A DNA stretch of 64,000 bases, from contig CABFPE010000019.1 in NCBI GenBank assembly GCA_900660155.1, positions 1,607,686-1,671,685 on the forward strand, given 5' to 3'. Both the position numbers and the translations under genes were made by a program. Within the stretch, counting starts at the first letter, position 1, and the number at the start of each line of letters is the position of its first letter. Positions 31,101 to 43,590 of the stretch are shown here, piece by piece. Under the pieces are notes generated by a model. That model made no database searches and had not been told where the DNA came from. It saw nothing but the letters and a program-made list of their open reading frames with translations. Origin of the DNA: Hofstenia miamia. Taxonomy: Eukaryota > Xenacoelomorpha > Acoela > Hofsteniidae.

Positions 31101-34100
31101 ATGAGAGCACCTCACATAAGTGAGAGTGCCCAGCAGAGGACTCCAGTAGCTGCAGCCGCCACTATGAGAGGAGACAACTCTGCCCTTGGGATCGTGATTC
31201 CCATGACTACGCATGGAGACAACTCTTTGTGTGAGATTCCGAGGAGTCTAGAGTGCCCTTTGCTCACATTAGTCACATTAGTCCTCCTAGTCCTGGTCCC
31301 TTGTCCCATGATTCAACTAGTTTCAGATCCAGGAAAGCAGAAGAGAGAAAAGCAAAGACTTCTAAAGTTGGGAACAAGATTTTACACCTGTATTTTATTG
31401 CTATGCAAAGGGCGGTCTATTTGGTCCAAGACAACTTATCTGAGGATACCAAGAATAAGCTTTGATGGACCTTTAACACTAAGGCACTTACCTGTTCCAT
31501 CAATATCATTCCTTTCACTATCAACACAGAATGCAGGCCAAGATTAATACCATCATCTGTTACAACTCAAAGATGCAGGGTGGTATGCTGCAACCATACT
31601 GGTGGAGCACAGTTTATACGATGTTTAACAAAGATTTCAACTTGTCCCACCTATGCCAGCTCCTGAACAGTAAAGGGAAAATCAAAAAGTTCGAGTGCAT
31701 TAACATTGATTTTGATTACCTGCTAATCATTTATTTCTTTCAGGTGAATGAAGTGACACACCGCAAAATCATGGAGAAAATTGAGATTGCTTATCAGCTC
31801 ACTAAGGTTGAGAATATTTGACTTGTTATGTTTCTAAAAGAAGAATAGCAGGATAACGTTCCTGATGAAGTAGAAGGTTTCCATTTCCACACTTCACAGG
31901 TTTCTACAGTAGTTCGTACATGCCAACCAGTATGTACAACACCAACATCATCTCAGCCACTAAGCTTATCTATACAGATCTACTCATGTGCAAGAAGATT
32001 CCAACACATCGCCTCGCAGTCAACACTCAACTTATCATAGATGCATGCATTCATGCTCAAATGTTAGAGTCTATCAACATAAATCTGCCTCGCCTCTCCT
32101 ACATGTCAGACCTTCACGTAAGTTTTGCTTTCTCTCAGAGTGCAGCCACTTTGCAGGAGACAGTCAGGAAATGGAGTGGCCCACAATTAGCATCCGCAGC
32201 CCAAACTTGCAGTATAACCAATCAGTCAAAAGGGTCTTGGCAGAATTGCGACTCTCACATGACATGCAGGATCACCAGAACTTTTCAGAAAAGCTTTTCT
32301 CAGAGAAATTCGCTCCAGCAATTCAATCATGCAGAGCCATGTGGATATTGGCTGCCTTCCTCACATGTGACCCGCAGCTCCAACTACCTTTGGACAAAGC
32401 AGCCTGAGAGAAGCTTGCCAAACAGTGGCCTCATGACCTGCCACTTGGAAAGTAAAGAACTGGATGTTACACTCATGCTCACTACCTGCTTCACCAGGAA
32501 AGTCAAAGAAAGCAATGGAATGCTTTGAGAAGTATTACGCTCAACTCATTGGGTCTAGTGGCCCAATTGGCCATCTGCCTCCACAAATGATTGTGAACCG
32601 CCTAGGAGTCGCCTTCTCTGACTTAAACATCTTCTNAGATGCGGGTATATCAAACATTAAATTATAAAACAAAAATATATTCNTAAAGAACTGGATGTTA
32701 CACTCATGCTCACTACCTGCTTCACCAGGAAAGTCAAAGAAAGCAATGGAATGCTTTGAGAAGTATTACGCTCAACTCATTGGGTCTAGTGGCCCAATTG
32801 GCCATCTGCCTCCACAAATGATTGTGAACCGCCTAGGAGTCGCCTTCTCTGACTTAAACATCTTCTTGAACACTCTCAAGAAATACATGTGGGGAGCCAC
32901 CACTGAAATGAAGTTTCCTTTGATTAACTCCAAGTACAGGCCTCTCTGCACCAGTCAACTAATGTGCCACAAGCCTGGTTCAACACAGCAATTCCTCAAA
33001 CTTGTTGGTCACTATGGCATTCCTGCTTGCACAGAAATCTTCTTCAACTTGGAGCACCTTAATTATCTGGAATGTGGCTAAAATCATCTCATCAGAACTC
33101 AGCAACAGGCAACAAAGGATGGAGAGATCATTCCCATCACAATGCTAGAACAAACAATGAAGTCACCCCAGCAATTTTACCAAGAGGAAAAGTTGCTAGC
33201 CTCGTCCGCCATTGGGGTATCACCAACAACCAAGGCCTTAATCAAAGCTGTCAATCTAGAAAAGTTTTCAGGATCTGCAGTCTCACCAAAGCCTATGCCT
33301 GCCTGGTTGTATCATGGAAAACCAAAGGATCCTCACTATCAAACACCACCCAAATGAGTTTGCTGATAAGCCAGTGATCATTGATCAAGGCATTGAGCCT
33401 AACAGTGACAATGACGTCCTAGGTCTTATGAAATAGTGTCTCACAGAGATGTTCACCAAGGAAGAGCTGGTCCTCCTACTATCACCAGGGCAACAACTCA
33501 TCCTGGACATAGAGTGTACTACTGCCTGCCTACGCATCACTATGCCTCAAGTAGACAAGTTATGGAGCCATGGACTCTGTGGAACCTTTTGGGAATTGAT
33601 TTGCAAAGCCAAGATCAATTACCCAGTCACCATTGGAATGGCCACTCTCAAAAGGAAAGCTAGCTTCACACAACTGGAAGAAAACGTTGAGAAGAATAAT
33701 CTACTCTGCATTCCACCTCCTTGCCTGATGACTCCATTGATCCTGCTGTCTTGGAGGGTCCGTCGCAGAAATGAAAAAGGTCTCTTCCCACCTCTCTGAT
33801 CAAATCAACTATGTATCTACTGTGGCTAAAGTTAACAGAGCAATGCAGACTAAAGAATACAAAGAAACCCGTGATACATTGCTAGAAGTTGGAAACCCTG
33901 AGAGGGTCTACACCAATGGGAAATTCACTATCAAGGACATTTTTCAGAAGGGGCAACCTATCTCCACACAATGGGAAAAAATCCACTGCACCATTAATTC
34001 TCTGGATCCCTGCATCATGATTCTATTTCAAGCTGGAGGGGACCTAATGTGGACCAACAAGGCCAAAACAATCACCCACTACTATGATGTCACAAAACGC

Positions 34101-34564
34101 ATAGAAATCATCACCATGCTATGTTCCAAGATCAAGTAAATTAGTATTGTTCTCTCTTCAAAGATCACGCCACTCAAATGGGATTGCTATGGGAGGTCTT
34201 CCTCCACTTTTATCCTGACACAAAGATTAGAGCAGAGGATGCACACACCTCAGACACAGATGCAATGATGGCAATCCTCATTGCCTTGAATGGCCATTAG
34301 TTATATCAAGGGTTCTATGACACATTTACTCAGAAATAAAAAGTGCTACAACACAACTGCCCCATTAGTTCCAGGTTACCTGAGCTCAAGTACTTCAGGC
34401 TATGCAGTGAAATGGTTACACAACGGGAGGCACTGATGAAAGTGACTTGGCAACCACGTTATGCAGAGGTCTTGTCATGGGACAACATATTGGCAAAGGA
34501 GATGGTTGAAGAAGCCCAAAAGTTGTTGTGTGGCCCTACAGTCCAGGTATTACCACAAATTTAA
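31101..34564 (+). pseudogene. B1 ORF3: env-position protein of unknown family
   Basis: About 1,150 codons between integrase and the 3' LTR, collinear with B-minus ORF3. Blocks include SPPSPGPLSHDSTSFRSRKA, MYNTNIISATKLIYTDLL, FSEKFAPAIQ..MWILAAFLT, PPQMIVNRLGVAFSDLNIFL, KKYMWGATTEMKFPLINSKY, KAKINYPVTIGMATLKRKA, YKETRDTLLEVGNPERVYTN, HYYDVTKRIEIITMLC and a C-terminal helix near VTQREALMKVTWQ, ending VQVLPQI-stop. No membrane segment, signal peptide or glycosylation-rich ectodomain is seen, so it is not a conventional env. It is broken by several stops and carries an N-bounded misassembly with a 183-bp duplication (32453-32866). Function unknown. Nucleic-acid binding or a second structural protein are guesses only. 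Confidence 0.82.
32453..32866. repeat. 183-bp direct duplication around an n-bounded 46-bp insert
   Basis: Bases 32453-32635 and 32684-32866 are identical. Between them are n (32636), 46 unrelated AT-rich bases and n (32683). This looks like an assembly gap-closing error, not biology. Confidence 0.85.
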
Positions 34565-34570
34565 CTGAGC

Positions 34571-34581
34571 AATGGGGGGCA
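34571..34581 (+). other. B1 polypurine tract
   Basis: AATGGGGGGCA directly before the LTR start TGTAGAG primes plus-strand DNA synthesis in LTR elements. Confidence 0.75.
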
Positions 34582-36149
34582 TGTAGAGTCACTCAGGGCC
34601 CTTATTTTTACCTTTATTAAATTAATGGCACTCTTTCATTAATTTGGTGCTAATCTTTGATTAATTTAGTGATTTTAATGATTTTCAGTGTTTTCAAACT
34701 TAATTTTCAAATTTGTTATTAATTGTCCCCTTGATCAAGTTGGACGTGTAATTGCTGGTTTGAATTGTGAGGGAAATTAAGTGAATTTGTAAATGGTAAA
34801 TATTTACCTTTTTTCTGTACAAAAGTAGGGAAATTATTGTAGCAAATGTCAAATAAATTTTGCCTTGCTGGATACCATTTGCTTTTTTATTATTTATAAT
34901 ATCTCTAACCTTTTTAGATATGGTATTGATTTTATAATAATGAATCTGTAAGATCTGGCAATAATGTGGGAGGAACTCTGCTGTGCCTTGGGTGATGACT
35001 TGCTCCTTGACAGATGGTAGCCCATATTGTGGTCACTTTAGGTCTAGGCCTATGTATAGGGAATAACAACTGTTAATATCAATCAATTTGTACATGCACT
35101 TAAAACAACACAATGCAATATAATATGCCACTGGCATACAAGAATGCATGGCAATTACATGTTATTATATCTTATTAAATGAGCTGAGATAAGAAGAACA
35201 CTGAGCTAAATTTGTTTTACTGAGCTAGAAATTAATANCTACACTACTGTAGTTTTCACTTTCTCGCAAGTTTTCTAAACTTCGTAACTCATCCACTGTC
35301 AGCGTTTTTCCTTGNNNNNNNNNNNNACACAATTTGCACCTTGGTGAGTAAGGATGGTTTTTCATGATTTGGCTTTGGAGTGATGCTTTGTGAATTGGTC
35401 ACTATCTGGAATGCCTTCTCGAGGAATGGTTTCAGTTCTTTCTATAGTGAAATTGGCAAACTACCAATGTTCATTTGTTTTGTTGGAATANGAAGGGCTG
35501 TGTGTAAGACTTCCTTCGCCCATACCCAGATATTTATGCAAACCTGAATACTGCTCCATGGTGTGATCAAACAAAGAACGAATCCCAAAAAAGATTTATC
35601 GATGAATCCTGCAATTTTGGCTTGAAGGTGTTCGGAAGGCGATAAACGAAAAGGCGCAATTTCACGGTCTTCTTTTTCAATAAATTGAGTTCAACATACC
35701 GTTTTAGCATCTCATATTTAGAAGACAAGCAGGTAGTATTTCTTGTAATTGGTAATAGTTTTGTTTTGTTCCGCAGAATTGCAGATTTACGAAAAGTATT
35801 TAACTTGATCATAAGTTGGTTGATTTTTACGATGAGAGGTTCAAACGGCGTCATTACGGAATTAACCGACAAATTGAATCAGTGTGATGTGCAGCCAATG
35901 TACGGCTTACCCAGATTGTTTGCAACTCTCGCATTCACTGGGGCGTTATCTCCCACCAGAAATAAAACATTTTCAAGTTTTTTCCCGAACATGGCAAGTG
36001 TTTCCACTAAAAATTGCTTGTNACCAATGTTCATTTGTTTTGTTGGAATACAGGTTGCTCTTGGCAATGGTAAATCTTTGCAACCTTCAGTCACTACTAT
36101 GTGTTAACCAGTGCTGCTTGAGCTGCTAGATGCGCCCTGTGATTCTACA
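34582..36149 (+). repeat. B1 3' LTR with misassembled inserts
   Basis: It starts TGTAGAGTCACTCAGGG and ends GTGATTCTACA, so the LTR ends form inverted repeats TGTAGARTCAC. Removing the 76-bp foreign piece (35239-35314, with n and 12 N) and the 530-bp piece (35492-36021) leaves about 0.93 kb collinear with the 5' LTR. Confidence 0.9.
35492..36021 (-). pseudogene. hAT-like transposase fragment in an n-bounded chunk
   Basis: The minus strand reads FLVETLAMFGKKLENVLFLV, then GDNAPVNARVANNLGKPYIG, then CTSH, a stop, FNLSVN and a long Lys-rich helical region. The order 'GDN..xN..IA...G.P.IGCASHRFNLAV' is a hallmark of hAT-superfamily transposase-like proteins. The stop replaces the usual Arg (CGA to TGA). 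The chunk sits between single n and has a 28-bp LTR duplication on its flanks (35463-35490 and 36023-36050). Its place inside the LTR is probably an assembly error, but the hAT coding fragment is real sequence. Confidence 0.6.
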
Positions 36150-36154
36150 CTACT
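36150..36154. repeat. Target duplication CTACT, right side of B1
   Basis: This is the partner of 24317-24321. A 5-bp duplication fits Ty3/gypsy integrases (4-6 bp). Confidence 0.85.
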
Positions 36155-37911
36155 ACCAAGGTTACTCTCATACTCAACCTCAGTGAGGTCGTCTTCCTCA
36201 CATTCAGTGAGGTTATTATAAGTCTCAAATTCTTTTACTCTGTCATTGACAAGTGAAAATTCACTATTGGGATCAATGACAACATTATCAATAACTTTAG
36301 TAGTTCCCTTGAGTCATTGAAAGTGGGTGACTCTCCCATTATTTAATAAATACTTGTGGTGATTTAATTCTTTAGCTATAGTAAATGGGCCTTGCCAGTT
36401 AGTGGCAAGCTTTCACGTTTGATTGGCATCAGTAATTTGGTGAGGAAAATAGGCGAAGACTTGGTAGCCTTACTTATGAGGCTTGCCATACAATTTACAA
36501 TTAAAGTTCCATTGCTGGCAGATAACAGACTGATTCGTATTCCTACAGATAGTAAGGTGCACTTCCTGAAGTTTGTGCAACATGCAGTTTACAAAATTCT
36601 CTAAAGTAGGTTCATTGTAGTCAGGAAACATAATAGAAAGAGGTGTACTTGCTTCATGAGCAAACATTGCCTTAAAGGGGCTGACCTTTGTTGTGGAATG
36701 AACAGCAGTATTGTAAAAAATACTCTGCTGCTTCAATGACTTGTTTCCAATTCCAACCTGCTGCTCAGGCTAGGGTGACTCCAATTAACTTGATGACTGT
36801 GAAGTTGAGCTGTTTCACAACACCATTTGACTGTATGTGGTATGCAGTTGTAAATTCGTGAAGAATTTTGAGCTCTTTACTAAGGGTCTCCATGAGATGA
36901 TTGTCAAATTGGGGACCATGATCAGAGAATAGGTGCTCCATGGGCCCAAGCTTGAGTACCTATTCCTTAACAACTTTTTCTCCAATGACCTTGGTGGTGG
37001 TACTGTTGAGGGTAATGAATCTGGCATATTTAGTAAAATGATCAATAAGTACTAAAAGGTACTGAAACCCCTCGCTATCTCAAGAGAGCTTCTCTATGTC
37101 CATATTGATGACTTTGTTAGTGTGCTTGGCAGCATGGCTGTGCATGTGCAGATCAGCTCACTGCTCTGGAAAGTGTACAGCTCTTTGTAGCAAGCAGATT
37201 GTGCAGTTATCTATAACATCCTGAAATGCTGCTTGGATGCCAATGGTGACTTATCTTGCATTAAATGTCCGTTCTGTTTGAATAATGCCCTTCTTGTTGA
37301 TCTTATGGACCAAGTCCCTCTGGAAATCATCAGGAACAGCTAGTCAGCTGTTCCAAATTCTGGCATAGAGTAAGCCAGCCCCTGTTTGCTTCCAATTGTA
37401 TTGCTGGAAATAATGATTGGCTACAGGACTAAGGATGAAGTTGACATTTTTCAGTTTTGCAATGATCTCACAAAGCACCTTGTTGTGCTGTTGATGTAGG
37501 ATTTCAGCCTCAGTGATTTTTTACTTAATGAGGATTGGAAGAATAGCATTTCCATGGCAGTCAGTGCTGATCTTGGGAAGGCAATTGTACTAACTAAGTG
37601 GGATAAATACAAAAGGCATCTTCTCTCCTGGTGGTTGTCTGAGGTTGTGCTTTTAACTGGGGAGAGTTGGTCCAGTAATCCACATTGATGTGCAAATTCC
37701 CAGACGGTGTTGGATGGTGAAAGTAAAATCATTTAAGTACTCAATCCAACTGGCAACTATGTTGGACTTGTCCCTGGAAAACTTTTTAAGACAAGCTAGT
37801 GTGGAATTGTCAGTTTGCATGGTGAAGTGACAGCTGAGAATGAAAAAGCAGAATTTCTTCAAACTTTCCACAGGCACTAGCATCTCAGATTTGGTGGCAC
37901 CATAGTTCTGC

Positions 37912-37915
37912 TCAG
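37912..37915. repeat. Target duplication TCAG, left side of A-minus
   Basis: TCAG here and at 51656-51659 flank A-minus. Joining the flanks restores the B RNase H order seen in B1 near 29165. Confidence 0.8.
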
Positions 37916-39043
37916 TGTAATATCCTCTACCAGGCATTATCACTGTTTATCTACTGTTACTATATAACGTTAATCATGTTATTGTGGGTAAGGACTTACT
38001 TGTTACATACTGCTTGACTTCTTGCTTCCATTAACTTATGTAACCTGGAATTAACCATTCACTATTTAGGTGACAAAGCCATGCGGTAATCTCTGTAATG
38101 ATCTCTTAATGGGCATCTGCCCAAAGCAGATCTCCACATCCAGTTTCACCATTCAATCCATTGGTTGAGTGCCACTTCTCAGCTCAATCAATACAGTTTA
38201 TGTGTAGCCTACTTTAGCTCAGTGCATACTAAAGGCACAGCACAACTCGACTTAAACTCTATTTTGTGAATGTTATATCTATTCGCAACCTGACCAGTTA
38301 CTAGTTGTTCATTAAATATTACATGTAGCCATTACTGAAAATATATTGGCTTATTTAAATATATCTTGTTCAAACAACTTCCTAACCTACATTTATAATT
38401 TAGTATATAAACAATCACTTTATCAGTCATTTATAGGTCATCAATTTGGATCTGAAATAGTATTAATATATTTCCTAGGTTTTGGTCATCCAACCGTTTG
38501 TTTACAATTAATTATTTTAATACATGTAGTAATGAAATGCTAGTTGACTAATTGAGAGAAAACCCCTAAACCTAACTTATGTGAACTTTCATGATCTGGC
38601 ACAGAGACCCTAGAATCATTCCCCATGATGGATCCAGACCACTACTAAACACCGCTCAATTAGCTTGACATTGTATTAAATAATCAAACTGTTAATGTGA
38701 AACAAAATAAGAATTCCAAGGAAAATTCTTTATCAATTCTTACAATGGTTTTTAATCTATTTATAATAATTCCAGAAGAAGTACCTGTTGATTCAAATTT
38801 AATCTTCTGCCAAGATGGCAGCTGAAAATAATGGAAGCGTCATTTAGTCAAAAAGTATTTTTATTGACAGATACAAATATCTCTTTTTTGACACATATTG
38901 TTTCTTAGTTTCATAATACAAATAAATCTTAAATAATTCCAATTGATTTGATTACAATATTTTTAATCATCTTTTCTTTGATCTTAATCCCTTCTGCTCA
39001 ATGTTTCTGCAGCTTATTTGAGATTTATGTGGATGATGCTGCA
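37916..39043 (-). repeat. A-minus 3' LTR
   Basis: In plus orientation it begins TGTAATATCCTC and ends GGATGATGCTGCA. It is collinear over about 1.1 kb with 50533-51655. On the minus strand it is preceded by the purine-rich tract GAGGAGGGTG (39044-39053). Confidence 0.9.
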
Positions 39044-41541
39044 CACCCTCCTCAGCTTGTGTTATTTTCAGCACAGCTTGCTCTCCATGTACTAAGGCAT
39101 CCACCTTTCGAATTATTGACTCAGCCTGTTGATTGGCCCACGTGGTTTTTTCAAATTCAGTTTGTTTTGTCATCTTAAGCACCACCTCTCTTTCCTTTGT
39201 TACTGTATTTGCATATTTCAGGAATCATGTTTCTGGAATATCCTCTGCTATTGGCGTGATTTCTTGTAATTCATTGATCTTTTGTGTGGAATATTTCGTA
39301 GTATTTGTGGTACAATTGTATTCTTTTGATTCCTATCATCAGTGTCATTTGTGCATCAGCTCTGCTCGTGTGGGCTAGATCTTCCCTAATTTGGTTGTTG
39401 GGATCGAAGAACATAAATACTTTCCATAGACTCCAGGTATTTGCCACATCTTTGTAAAAGAAACTGATGTTGTCTCTCCCTTCTTTCTTGGTTATACTAT
39501 TAGGATCATTCTTGTTGATCCACATCATTGTGACGATTTCTACTCTCTTTGTGACATCATAATAGTGGTAATTTCTTTCCCAGATGTCTGTCCATATGAT
39601 ATTGTTTACTCCAGAGAATAGCATTATAGCTCTTGGATTCCGTTCTTATATTCCTTTTTTGAGATCTTGCAACTGTATGTTAATGGGTCTCCCTTGTGTG
39701 TAGAGTTGATCTGGCGTTATTGTGCCTTCAATGTAGACCCTCTCTCTATTATCATTACTTAGCATTATCTCCTTCAATCTTTTGTAGTCATCTCATTCTA
39801 CCATAGCTTTTGCTTTTCTTTCTGTGTTCACATATGACTTGTACTCATGGAGGAATGTTTTTGCCACTTTAACCTCTTTTGGTAATCTCCATCATGGGAG
39901 GACCATTGGTATTGCAATAGTTTCTGGCAGTGTGCAGATTAGAATTTTCATTTCTATTTGCCTCTCGATGTGTGGATATGGGCCTTCCGTAGTTGGTGCC
40001 ATAGCTAGGCCTATCATGGCAGGGTAGTTCATTTTAGCTTCCGGAATGGTGTTCCAAAATGCTTGTGTTAATCCCTTCCGGCTTAATTTTAGTCATATTT
40101 CTTCCTTGATGTCTATTCTTGCTGTTATACATTCAACATCTACAGCTAGTTGGTTGTATGGTTTCAGTAGCTCTTCCAATTCTGTCTGTGTAAATGCTTC
40201 CGTAAACATGAGCTTCATTGTTGCCACTGTTTGTTTCTCTCTAATATTCTGGAAGTTTCTTTCCTTAATATCCTTGGCTTCCTCGTGACTTTGATTTGAA
40301 CTAGGAACTGTTCATCATCAGTATCTATCCATTCTATTGTCCTTGCTGGGCTGATTTCTCCCCATTTCTCAATGTTTATTCTGTCAATTGTCTGCTGCAT
40401 TTTAGGAGATAATAGTAATATCAAGGATGTTAACAATTGTTCTTCTTCTATCATCTCTGCTTGCAATTTCATGACCATTTCACAGACCTCCACTGGTTCC
40501 GTTATGCCCCCTTGTTTCATCATTTCCACGCTTTGTATGATTTTTGTGAATGTGCACTGCAGGCTGTCTCGTTCATAGCATTCCATTTCACGTTCAAGGG
40601 TCTTCTGCACATCTTTCTGTGCTAACGTTTTTCTAATCTCAGCTGTGCTCGCTAGTCTCCATTTGATAATTTTTCTTGTTGTCAGCCATGGTTGATGTTC
40701 CATTTGTTTATCCGTGTTTCGGAAGTTGCTACCCACATGTATTTTTTCATTGGTTCATTGAATATTGTAATTTCACTGGGGCATATCCCCATCTTGTTAG
40801 CAATGCTTATTACTGACATTTTTCCCATTGGGCTTTCATTCATTATCATTTAACTGAGTATCTTTTCTATTGTTTGTACTGGCTTTTCTGATCTCGTTGG
40901 TTACTCCAGCTTTCCTGTGTGACCTTTTAGTAGCCTATTTTTTGTTTGTGTATTTATCAGAGCTATCACTATCTCATACTTTTTCACTTTTGCTAACTTA
41001 TGCCAGGTGTGTCGCGAGATTGGGAGTTTCAATTCTGCCTCTTCAGTTGTAAAAATTGCTAGTATCCATGCAGTTGTTCTGTAGTGTATGTCTGGTGCAT
41101 TTTTCTCTTCAAATAATAACTGTTTGAAATCTCTTCTCATGTTAAGTTCATAGGCTTTGTTCACCTCTGTTAATGCCATTTCCACCAACTTGTGAAATTT
41201 CTGTGATGGTGCTTCGATTTTTATTTCTGGCCAACCTTCCTCTACTATTTGTTGTAATTTCATGTTTCTCCATATTGTCTGAATTTGTTGGAGATGCTCT
41301 TGTCTTTGTGTCAGACTGCACTTTATGAATAGTGTGTTTTGGCTTTTCTATTCCATCTGTGTCTGAGGTTAATTCTATTGTTTTTGTTTGTCTATAGAGG
41401 TCAATTGCGATGCATGGATCTACCATAATTCTGTAGATTTGTGCCCAGTAGTCTATCTGTAGATCAAATTGTATCAACTCTGGGATTGTTGTAGTTCTTG
41501 GTGTTCTCTCCCATGGGAAGATATTTTCGGCTGACATGCAT
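39044..41541 (-). pseudogene. A-minus ORF3: family A version of the env-position protein
   Basis: A minus-strand region of about 830 codons from MSAENIFPWERTPRTTTIP (41537) down to the polypurine tract. It is collinear with B ORF3 but strongly diverged. Corresponding blocks include APDIHYRTTAWILAIFTTEE, then SEITIFNEPMKKYMW, EEQLLTSLILLLSPKMQQTI, NIEKWGEISPA, AKMNYPAMIGLAM, NRERVYIEG, HYYDVTKRVEIVTMMW, LWKVFMFFDPNNQIREDLAH and a C-terminal VTKEREVVLKMTK. The longest open stretch is 40215-40736. The extreme N-terminus known from B (Ser/Pro-rich region) is missing or replaced, because an LTR fragment abuts at 41542. No membrane segment is seen. Function unknown. Confidence 0.78.
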
Positions 41542-43590
41542 GTATTTTTATCAACAGATACAATTATCTTTTTATTGATACATATTTTATTCTTGGTTGC
41601 ATTTTACAAATTAATCTGAAATCATAGCAACTAATTGATTGTAATATTTTTTTAATGAACTTTCTTTCAATCTTAGTATCTTCTGTGACGTTTGCAGCTT
41701 TTTTCTGATTAATGTTGGATGATGCTACAATCTTCGCCGTCTTACCAGCTATATTCGGAATAAAAGTTCCATAATAGCTGAAGAATCCCATAATTCTCTG
41801 TATGTCTTTTTTATTGTTCTTTTTTTCTTTCTTTCAGATCATTTCTCTAGTGTTGTCCTTTATGCATATTCTGCCCTTTTCTATTGTTCTTCCAAGGAAC
41901 ACTATTTTCTCTTTGAGAATGTCACACTTATTTCCATTAATATGAAGTCCCGCATTTTCTAGGATTGTTAATGTTCTTTCCAATTTTTCCAGATGTTCTT
42001 GGACTGTGTTGCTTGTCACTATGATGTCATCTATATAGGCGTCGACCCCTTCCTCCATTCTATGTGTCCTATTTTTTAGTACCTTCGTTATGTACCTCTG
42101 AAAGGTTGCTGGTGCATTGCAGAGTCTAACGCCATATATATCCATTCGTATAGCCTATATGGAGTTATAAATTCTGTCTTCTCAATGTCATCCTCTTCCA
42201 TCTTTACTTGCCAGTAGGCCTTGCGCAAATCTAGTGTTGTGAAGTATTTGTGTTTACTGGCTTTGTAGAGCATGTCCTCTATTCACTGTAAGGGATATGA
42301 GTCCTATTTCATCACTTCATTCAACTTGTGAAAATCAATGCATAAACGATCCTTGTCTCCCTGTTTTACAAACACAGTTGGTGCTGCATATGGGCTCTCA
42401 CTTGGCCGAAGAATTTTGTTGTTGATTAACTCTTCCAGTATGCAATTGTATTACTGCACTTTATGAATAGTGTGTTTTGGCTTTTCTATTCCATCTGTGT
42501 CTGAGGTTAATTCTATTGTTTTTGTTTGTCTATAGAGGTCAATTGCGATGCATGGATCTACCATAATTCTGTAGATTTGTGCCCAGTAGTCTATCTGTAG
42601 ATCAAATTGTATCAACTCTGGGATTGTTGTAGTTCTTGGTGTTCTCTCCCATGGGAAGATATTTTCGGCTGACATGCATGTATTTTTATCAACAGATACA
42701 ATTATCTTTTTATTGATACATATTTTATTCTTGGTTGCATTTTACAAATTAATCTGAAATCATAGCAACTAATTGATTGTAATATTTTTTTAATGAACTT
42801 TCTTTCAATCTTAGTATCTTCTGTGACGTTTGCAGCTTTTTTCTGATTAATGTTGGATGATGCTACAATCTTCGCCGTCTTACCAGCTATATTCGGAATA
42901 AAAGTTCCATAATAGCTGAAGAATCCCATAATTCTTTGTATGTCTTTTTTATTGTTCTTTTTTTCTTTCTTTCAGATCATTTCTCTAGTGTTGTCCTTTA
43001 TGCATATTCTGCCCTTTTCTATTGTTCTTCCAAGGAACACTATTTTCTCTTTGAGAATGTCACACTTATTTCCATTAATATGAAGTCCCGCATTTTCTAG
43101 GATTGTTAATGTTCTTTCCAATTTTTCCAGATGTTCTTGGACTGTGTTGCTTGTCACTATGATGTCATCTATATAGGCGTCGACCCCTTCCTCCATTCTA
43201 TGTGTCCTATTTTTTAGTACCTTCGTTATGTACCTCTGAAAGGTTGCTGGTGCATTGCAGAGTCTAACGCCATATATATCCATTCGTATAGCCTATATGG
43301 AGTTATAAATTCTGTCTTCTCAATGTCATCCTCTTCCATCTTTACTTGCCAGTAGGCCTTGCGCAAATCTAGTGTTGTGAAGTATTTGTGTTTACTGGCT
43401 TTGTAGAGCATGTCCTCTATTCACTGTAAGGGATATGAGTCCTATTTCATCACTTCATTCAACTTGTGAAAATCAATGCATAAACGATCCTTGTCTCCCT
43501 GTTTTACAAACACAGTTGGTGCTGCATATGGGCTCTCACTTGGCCGAAGAATTTTGTTGTTGATTAACTCTTCCAGTATGCAATTGTATT
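41315..43590. repeat. 1138-bp tandem duplication (two copies)
   Basis: Copies 41315-42452 and 42453-43590 are head-to-tail and nearly identical (I noticed one substitution, at 41790 versus 42928). Each holds, on the minus strand, an RT core, an LTR fragment and the first part of ORF3. Either a very recent unequal exchange or an assembly duplication. Confidence 0.92.
41542..41729 (-). repeat. LTR fragment fused between RT and ORF3
   Basis: On the minus strand it starts TGTAGCATCATCCAACATT at 41729 and follows the first ~190 bp of the family A LTR, then switches to ORF3. RNase H and integrase are absent here. The duplicated copy is at 42680-42867. Confidence 0.8.

Larger units (their letters stand above)
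36150..37915 (-). pseudogene. B-minus RNase H and integrase segment
   Basis: The middle part of the split B-minus element. On the minus strand from 37915: QNYGATKSEMLVPVESLKKF, then MQTDNSTLACLKKFSRDKSN (RNase H with TDNS kept), integrase remnants, AVHSTTKVSPFKAMFAHEAS (36.7 kb) and the acidic pol tail ending at the CTACT site. It is the direct continuation of 51656 on one side and of 24321 on the other. Stops and frame changes are numerous. Confidence 0.85.

Noticed and set aside
31112..34139. Possible env gene in the ORF3 position
   Set aside because: No signal peptide, hydrophobic segment, fusion peptide or ectodomain Cys pattern is visible, so only the position supports env.
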